Of a stretch of DNA of 64,000 nt, positions 58,090-64,000 are shown piece after piece. The stretch's first letter is position 1. The number at the start of each line of letters is the position of its first letter. The notes under the pieces were generated by a model that worked only from the letters and a program-made list of their open reading frames with translations, was not told the DNA's origin and searched no databases. The stretch comes from Metaphire vulgaris (taxonomy: Eukaryota > Annelida > Clitellata > Crassiclitellata > Megascolecidae): contig CM030859.1 in assembly GCA_018105865.1 (NCBI GenBank), positions 7,454,168-7,518,167 of the forward strand, in the 5' to 3' direction. A program made the translations under genes and the position numbers.

Positions 58090-58560
58090 ACCCAGGGTTT
58101 CCCAAATTTTAAAACCGCGGCCCACCTCAGCGGTTCTGTAAAGTGTCCGCGACCCTAATCATAGCATGTAATGAAAAATGCATTAGACCGTTGCATGGCG
58201 AACGTTAGATGAAAAAAATCTTCTGACTTTTGAATAAATGGCATAAACAAAAGCTCTGATTCGATTTGAATGAAAATATTCAAATATATTAGGCATAATT
58301 ATTCATATTTTTTTCATATAAGAAATAGATTACATTTCTTGAATATTGTCTTTTAAATTTTTTTGTCACGAACATACCTTTATTACGCGTCTTATAAATC
58401 CTATGAGTAGGGCAAGATCGCTTAACCGTCAGGTTAATTTGTCACTCCCCAGCTAAAGATTTTCAATTAGTGGAGTTTCAGAGCAAAATGGTCGAATACG
58501 CACTCCTTGCGTTATTGCAAAATAAGATTAACTATTAAAAGTGCTAAGGATTTTGAGGCA
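58090..58560. mobile_element. Truncated copy of the TTTCCCAAAC hAT-like family
   Basis: CAGGGTTTCCCAAATTTTAA with CGGCCCACCTCAGCGGTTC, followed by the family's GACTTTTGAATAAATGGCA and GAGTTTCAGAGCAAAATGG blocks. The far end is lost at the LINE tail. Confidence 0.75.
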
Positions 58561-58635
58561 CCATCGATTGATACCCTTGGGTATTGTAACTGGTGATATA
58601 GAAGTGCATAATTATTAATTATTATTATTATAAAG
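58555..58635 (+). mobile_element. LINE 3' end with ATT tail (uninterrupted paralogue of 25990-26305)
   Basis: GCACCATCGATTGATACCCT...GATATAGAAGTGCATAATTATTA. Confidence 0.7.
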
Positions 58636-58794
58636 TGGCGATGATCTTTTTTTCTCGTCAGACTTTTCGGTAGTAAACTGTGAAAAACTGGTGAGCTTTT
58701 TTGCTTGTCAAACTTTTCACGGGTCGTATTAATATTATTAGTATTCCATGTGTTTAAAAACAGTTTACGAACCGCCCGTGACCCCTGCCCAACT

Positions 58795-59280
58795 CAAGAT
58801 TTGAACATATTACTCCAGCTAGACAGTCCCTACATTGGCTTCCTATCAAATACCGAATTAATTATAAAATATTTGTCTTTTGGTATTTAAAACCATATTA
58901 TATAATGAACCCTATTACCTTAAGATGCGACTAATCCCTCGACCTACTATTCAGTCAACTAGGTATTCGGCAGGACTTTCATTCGTTGTTCCTTATTCTC
59001 GCACTGTCATTGGCACTAGTTGTTTCTCAGTGTGTGGCCCTAAGCTTTGGAATTCATTACCAATATCACTTCGCAAAACTAAAAATTTATCATCTTTTAG
59101 ATCTGGTCTTAAAACTTACCTGTTTGACTTGGCTTATCCCCCTTAGATTGCTCCCCCGCTGTTCTGACTGATCTTCCGGATTGACCTGGCTCTAATTCTA
59201 TTTGGATTTGGTGCGCCATCGGCTGATGCCCTGGGCATTATGATAGTGGCGCCATAGAAGTTTATTGATTGATTGATTGA
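58795..59280 (+). mobile_element. LINE (CR1/L2-like) ORF2 C-terminus with TTGA tail
   Basis: LHWLPIKYRINYKIFVF, then after a frameshift IQSTRYSAGLSFVVPYSRT, CGPKLWNSLPISLRK and FRSGLKTYLFDLAY with a stop at 59146. The 3' UTR GGTGCGCCATCGGCTGATGC...GGCGCCATAGAAGTTTATTG ends in (TTGA)n. Two frameshifts; not functional. Confidence 0.92.
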
Positions 59281-60145
59281 ACCCCTCGACGGCCTGGGTG
59301 GTGTGATGATTAAAAACAATATTTTCTATTGGGTGTCATCTTCATGATTTTGACCAATGCAAACAAAGTACACCGATATTAAGTTGAACATTCACCTAAA
59401 TTACAGTGTAAACTACAGGTGTATACATCCAGCTTGGCAGCTTGCTAGTAGTTATAGAATTTTGTCAAACTGAATCACAGGCTTCCCCATATTTATCGTA
59501 ACTTTTATATCCTCTTCCAATGCCTGTAGTTTCAAATTAGGCCCAAAATAAATTAGTTCATGTTTTAAGCCTAGTTATCTAGTTCAAAATTTATAGTAAT
59601 TTATTATATTGAAAAATGTGCCATGACCTTAAGCAGCTGCATATGCAAATTTTATTTCTAAATTTAGCTTATTACCTGGTGACTTAAAGTGAAGAGACTT
59701 ATGAAAATCTGAAAAAATTTGACAACCATGAAATAATTCATTGTAGCTAAACTTCTATGCCTATTGTGGAAACTTAAACTTTCAGCCTACAGCAATAATG
59801 CAAAAATCACAAAGAATTTGTCAAACAAATTTTTCGAGTATTCAAAAAAATTATCAGTAGACCAACTCTAAACATACAAAATCTGAAACATTTGGATTAA
59901 GTCTTGAAACATAAATAGATTAGTTGCTCTTGAAATTAAACAAACAATAACTTCACAATCTACAGTGTATGCAGACAAAGTGGAATGTTGAAAATAATAG
60001 GAAAAAACAGCATTCAATATTTTATCCTCAGAAAAAAATCACTCTTCACATGAAAAATAAGTTTCAAATGAGATTCAATCAAAATTTCTCAGAATAAGTT
60101 TATCCAGAAGTGAAAATTTCCACGAATAGCAAAATAAAATGAATA
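59281..60145. other. AT-rich spacer
   Basis: Nothing recognisable beyond AT-rich sequence. Confidence 0.5.
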
Positions 60146-60408
60146 CAGTCAACCCCTGTTATCTCACCCCTTGTTTTCTTGCCAAACTTGCCTCTTGCCA
60201 ATGAAAGGCCCAGAACAGATTTCCTTCCATGCTATTTCCCTCTTTATCTCGCCCCGTTTGTTGCCTTTGCCGAGCCAGATATGAGACAAATGTATTTCCA
60301 CCCACGCAATCTACCCCTGCTCGCTCGCCAATTGGTACAAATAAATGGTGTGCCCCTCGCCAAAATAGAATGCCAGAAGGATATGGGCGGGATAACGGGG
60401 TAAGACTG
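60146..60408. mobile_element. 263-bp pogo/Tigger-like MITE, TA target site
   Basis: Ends CAGTCAACCCCTGTTATCTC and GGGATAACGGGGTAAGACTG flanked by TA on both sides, as for Tc1/mariner-superfamily elements of the pogo type. Confidence 0.88.
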
Positions 60409-61168
60409 TATTTAAAACTGTAATACTGTTGTACTGCATATTCATGTTGGTCAAAAAAACTTACTAGTCTTTTAAAGTTCAAATGTTTAATTAAAAGTAT
60501 GTTCTAAATTAAATTGAAGCCCTAAAAAATGAGAGATGCTTCACTAAATGAAAAAAGTAAACTCTGCCCAAACTTCAGGAAACTCAATTCTCTTCAAATA
60601 ATAAAAATGCTGAATAAAAATGCTATTCTAACACCATTGCTGCATATTGAAGTATGTAGGAGTAATACAATTCCATATTTGCATTAACAAAATCAATGAT
60701 AAATTTTATAGTCAAATGGTCTCAGTGCTATTGTTGAAATAAGCAAATAGAATTACATCCTACTAATATCAATGTGATTACAACTATTACATCCTTACTT
60801 TATAACTCAATTCCAAGTTGGGAATTTGATTCTTTAATGAAAAAAACCAAAATACAAATTTTCTGTATAAAATTTTAGATTCATGTTCCTCATCGAGGAG
60901 ATAATGATGGCAATGCTGAACCACCAATTTTAATTTTAAAATTTTGTTCTAGATAATAGAATTTGGCTTAAAACAGCTCCCATTTTATAAGATGAGTGAA
61001 CTGTCAAAGAAACTTAGACAAAACAATTTCCAAAAATTAAGCATAAAGTCAACTAAATCAAAGAGTTGAGAAAGTTTGCATTTCCATCAAAAACAGGGTA
61101 ACTCCTAAATAATGAATAAAATATTGGAATAAATCAAAGTTCAAAGTACAAGAACAGCTGAATATTTT

Positions 61169-61174
61169 TTTATT
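61169..61174 (-). terminator. Candidate poly(A) signal AATAAA for UBE2O
   Basis: Minus-strand AATAAA about 165 nt past the stop codon; chosen by position. Confidence 0.35.
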
Positions 61175-61336
61175 ATATATGCAATTTGCACGCCAAAAGA
61201 GGGTCTGTTAATGAAAATATTAATAATATTCAGACATTCCAGCATCAAAAACGCAACAAATACAACAAATGCATCACTTATGAAATGGTCTTTACATATG
61301 AACTGCACATTAACGCGACTTGTCTTCATTTACAAA

Positions 61337-61486
61337 CTAAACGCTGTCTGTAATCTGAGTGGATGAGCTGTTCATAATATTTACAAGTTTCGGAGGAGGT
61401 TCCAACTTTTGAAGTTCGCTTCTCAGATTTTGAATGGCACGTTCTAACTTAGCACTTTTAGCAGTTCTATTCCATTCTTCAACCTC
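61337..61486 (-). CDS. UBE2O: UBE2O exon, terminal
   Basis: Acceptor GATGTTTCAG, 150 nt, phase 0, stop TAG at 61337. Encodes 49 residues with a heptad-like helix. Shorter and diverged compared with the human tail. Confidence 0.93.
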   Translation of the reverse strand, partial: EVEEWNRTAKSAKLERAIQNLRSELQKLEPPPKLVNIMNSSSTQITDSV

Positions 61487-63689
61487 CTGAAACATCAATA
61501 AACTTCTATTTAAGAAGTGTTATGTTCAGCCAAAGGCCTTGAAAATCATAGCAGATCAGAGCTGCCATAGGAGCCCTGAGGTTATGCTTGAGAACTTGGG
61601 AAGAACTTTACTTTATTCACTATGGTCAAAATAGACAACTGTATAGAGGATCAATATGGGAAGGGCTTGTGGACCTCAAAACAAATCCGATATAGAATCA
61701 ATGATGCCTTTTATTGGTCCCTGACAGCAGTAAAGTGCTGAGTGTGCAGGCATATTATGCATATGTGTGTTGTAAGTTCCATATCTAAAAATTAAGATTC
61801 AGTAACTTTATTACCAGTATTTTAATAATATAATTGACATGCTTTAAAAAATAGTTTTAATTTCAACTTCTAAATTCAACAAAACACAAGACAAGTGTGA
61901 CGCAACAAACTGGTAACTTCTTTCCAGCAACAACTTTAGCAGAAAGATAAAATGTTACCATACCTCAAGAATCACGTCTTTCTTAAGATAGAAATGCCCT
62001 TTGATGACATCTTCAAATCCAGGACTAGGACTCTGGAGCTGCCCGACCATAGCATGCTTTATTGTATTTATTTGAATATCTACAGATGCAAGACAAATTC
62101 ATTTCCATCATATAACCATATTTTACATCTGTCCACAATCGTTTGATCATAAGCCACATCACAATCTTGCCTACGATAACAAATACTGATGCGCTTTGCT
62201 CAAAAATAAAATTCTAGAAAATACATATATGTAAAGGTTGAAATAGGTTTTCAGTCTATACAGATTTAAAAGTTTCACCTCACATGTGACACGATAGGCA
62301 GAAGATAGTGTGAAGAATTTTTTAACAGTTCCATAAATTTTACAAACTGACTCACTTTCAGTCACACATGATGTTAAAAACACAATCCCAAATTATACAA
62401 TAAAAACTACCCAAACACAAACTGTTTTGACTGCAAAAATATGACACAAGTTCAATTTTCATATTCCTCATCACAGCAGATAAACAAATATAATCCGAAC
62501 TGACCGAGATTGTACTCTGCGCTGTGCTTGTCTCCCTGCTCAGTCCCAATCTCCTGTTCATAGCCAGGTTCATTGAAATAAGGTTCTGGCACCAAAATAA
62601 GTGACTGTATTGAGACAAGAACCTAGAAAATAATTATCTTCTGCTCTTAATTAAAAGTATTTGTAAATGAAAAAACAAAAATGCATTAAAAATTGAGTGA
62701 GCGGTCAGGTGCTATCATCAATGGCACATGTAAAATCTTAAGTATACGAGAATAAACAAGCACAGGATATGCCAGAGCAGCTGCTTGTTGAATCTCTTGA
62801 AGGCTAGTTTGATCACTTTGATGTAATCTTTTAGTTAGTTAGTTAGTTAGTTAATAAGCCAATTTATATAGTGCTATAGTCATAGCAGGCCAAGATCAAG
62901 AGCGCTTTACACATTGCACTTAAATGAGATGCTAAACAAGTGCGTCTTTAGTCTGGTAGCGAACATTTCAAGACTAGTCGCACTGGTCACAAAGTCGGGC
63001 AGCTTGTTCCAATGGATGGGATTCCCCCGGGTGAAAGACCTCTCCCAAATTTCACTGTCTCAGACTAGGACCTTGACTGGATGACTTTGACTTTCAATAT
63101 CAGGTCATTTATATTTACCTTTACCATTGAACCATGCTTACTTGTACAAGTATCTATATTCAAAAACAAATTATGCATAAATCAATAATAAAATAATAAT
63201 AACAAACTTCACAAGATTGTATAACAGACATTTTCATTTCACAGCCATTGTGCAACTGGTTTCTCTACGAATACCAAACTAAAGTAGCATTGTGTACAGG
63301 ATGGGTACTTCAAATGGTGGCTGGTCATGGGATCCAGTCAAGGTCCTAGTGACTAACTCAGTCATTCATTACCCAGGTGGAGATAAATGAAAAACACATG
63401 TGAATGCAAATCCTGAGAACCCAAATACAAAATACTCTATGGTGCTACAACTGCTAGTAGCAGGACAACACATACAAATACTGGCCAAAAGCTCAGCTTC
63501 AAGTATGAGATGATATAATTATCTTTCGGGGGTGCAGTGGAGTAGCGGTAGGATTCTGGATACACAACAAGAGGGTAGTAGGTTCAAATCTTACCTTAGC
63601 CACTGCATAGTGACCTTGGACAAGTTGTTCACCCTTTAACTTATGACTCTTAACTAACTTTGTGAATGACTTAACAAGCATTAACTATG

Positions 63690-63756
<67 letters not shown>

Positions 63757-63913
63757 ATGACCTTCAAGTAGAGGATGACCTTCAATTTGTACCTTAATTC
63801 TATAATAAATAGGATGCTGTTCTACCTGCAGGATAGTAGATGTTGTTTCGTTCCACTGCTCACCCTGCTGTCCATCCCACGTGCCAAGCAGAGATAGACA
63901 GACTTTACCACAG
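61337..63913 (-). CDS. UBE2O: UBE2O-like E2/E3 hybrid ubiquitin-conjugating enzyme, last 4 exons
   Basis: UBE2O is a large enzyme with a C-terminal UBC fold that acts as both E2 and E3 on basic or orphan proteins (family knowledge). Visible exons right to left: 63826-63913, 62505-62622, 61964-62079, 61337-61486, all in matching phase. The first carries [14 protein letters not shown], where the Cys after KV aligns with the catalytic cysteine of human GKVCVSLLGTW. The second has [20 protein letters not shown] and [11 protein letters not shown]. The third has [20 protein letters not shown] then KGHFYLKK, aligning with human LVRRPPEVFEQEIRQHF. The last, [20 protein letters not shown] and [14 protein letters not shown], is a probable coiled coil and ends TAG. 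The N-terminal bulk lies beyond 64000. Confidence 0.95.
61964..62079 (-). CDS. UBE2O: UBE2O exon, C-terminal helices of the UBC domain
   Basis: Acceptor GCATCTGTAG, donor CTTGAG|GTATGG, 116 nt, phase 1 to phase 0. Encodes [20 protein letters not shown] then [19 protein letters not shown]. Confidence 0.95.
62505..62622 (-). CDS. UBE2O: UBE2O exon, UBC domain
   Basis: Acceptor ATTTTCTAG, donor CTCG|GTCAGT, 118 nt, phase 0 to phase 1. Encodes [20 protein letters not shown] then [19 protein letters not shown], nearly identical in pattern to human UBE2O. Confidence 0.97.
62830..63075 (-). mobile_element. LINE/SINE 3' end, minus strand, (CTAA)n tail, in a UBE2O intron
   Basis: TTAGTTAGTTAGTTAATAAG, then TTTATATAGTGCTATAGTCA...AAGAGCGCTTTACACATTGC. 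Upstream on the minus strand it reads GGAACAAGCTGCCCGACTTT, the xFGNKLPDF-like ORF2 end common in LINE families. 5' truncated. Confidence 0.75.
63528..63700 (+). mobile_element. tRNA-derived SINE with AAT tail, in a UBE2O intron
   Basis: GTGGAGTAGCGGTAGGATTC (A box) and GTAGGTTCAAATCTTACC (B box) are followed by a GTGACCTTGGACAAGTTGTT body and a (AAT)n tail to 63753. A third SINE family in the window. Confidence 0.82.
63693..63753. repeat. (AAT)n/(AAAT)n microsatellite, SINE tail
   Basis: AATAATAAT array with AAATAAAT interruption. Confidence 0.95.
63826..63913 (-). CDS. UBE2O: UBE2O exon with the catalytic cysteine
   Basis: Acceptor GTATTTTCAG, donor CTGCAG|GTAGAA, 88 nt, phase 2 to phase 0. 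Encodes [17 protein letters not shown] then [12 protein letters not shown], matching human NGKVCVSLLGTWSG. Confidence 0.96.
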
Positions 63914-64000
63914 CTGAAAATACAGGTAGATGCTTATAACTTCACTTCAAATTCAGCAAGCAGAATTTAAGAAATTACAGAAAATCTAAAGAAGAGTGGC

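Overview
This window reads as nuclear DNA of an invertebrate animal, probably a marine deuterostome; an echinoderm-like genome is my inference and not proven. The evidence is multi-exon genes with GT-AG splice sites and conserved phases, AT-rich introns, abundant microsatellites, CR1/L2- and RTE-like LINE tails, tRNA-derived SINEs and a very dense population of hAT-type DNA elements with 8-bp target duplications. There is no prokaryotic signature: no long ORFs, operons or Shine-Dalgarno sites.

Four conserved protein genes were rebuilt by joining exons, all on the minus strand. (1) 137-23605: an SLC4A11-type membrane transporter. Thirteen exons are visible and the C-terminal third lies beyond the left edge. 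(2) 39373-42711: SPCS2, the 25-kDa signal peptidase subunit. It has five exons, and one intron has the hallmarks of a minor-spliceosome AT-AC intron. (3) 47361-52988: a complete seven-exon homologue of schwannomin-interacting protein with an IQ-like motif near its N-terminus, resembling the vertebrate IQCJ-SCHIP1 read-through product. (4) 61337-63913: the last four exons of UBE2O, a large E2/E3 ubiquitin enzyme; the gene continues past the right edge. A two-exon candidate gene of unknown function sits at 56293-56852.

Layout. 1-23.6 kb is the transporter gene, whose large introns hold LINE tails, SINEs, foldback elements and a decayed extra copy of one of its own exons. 23.6-39.4 kb has no recognised gene and is a transposon graveyard: at 27.1-31.2 kb a 4-kb hAT-like element contains further elements nested at least four deep, each with its own target duplication. 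A CpG-rich patch lies at 34.2-34.7 kb. 39.4-42.7 kb is SPCS2, 42.7-47.4 kb is transposons and 3' flank, 47.4-53.0 kb is the SCHIP1-like gene, 53-61.3 kb is mostly AT-rich spacer with SINE, LINE, hAT and pogo-like remnants, and 61.3-64 kb is UBE2O.

The four genes are unrelated housekeeping or signalling genes (ion transport, secretory signal cleavage, actin/ankyrin-linked scaffold, ubiquitin conjugation). Nothing suggests a functional cluster or a dedicated novel system. The most interesting material is gene structure (AT-AC intron, GC-AG intron, an unresolved coding break, a long N-terminal extension) and the layered transposon archaeology.
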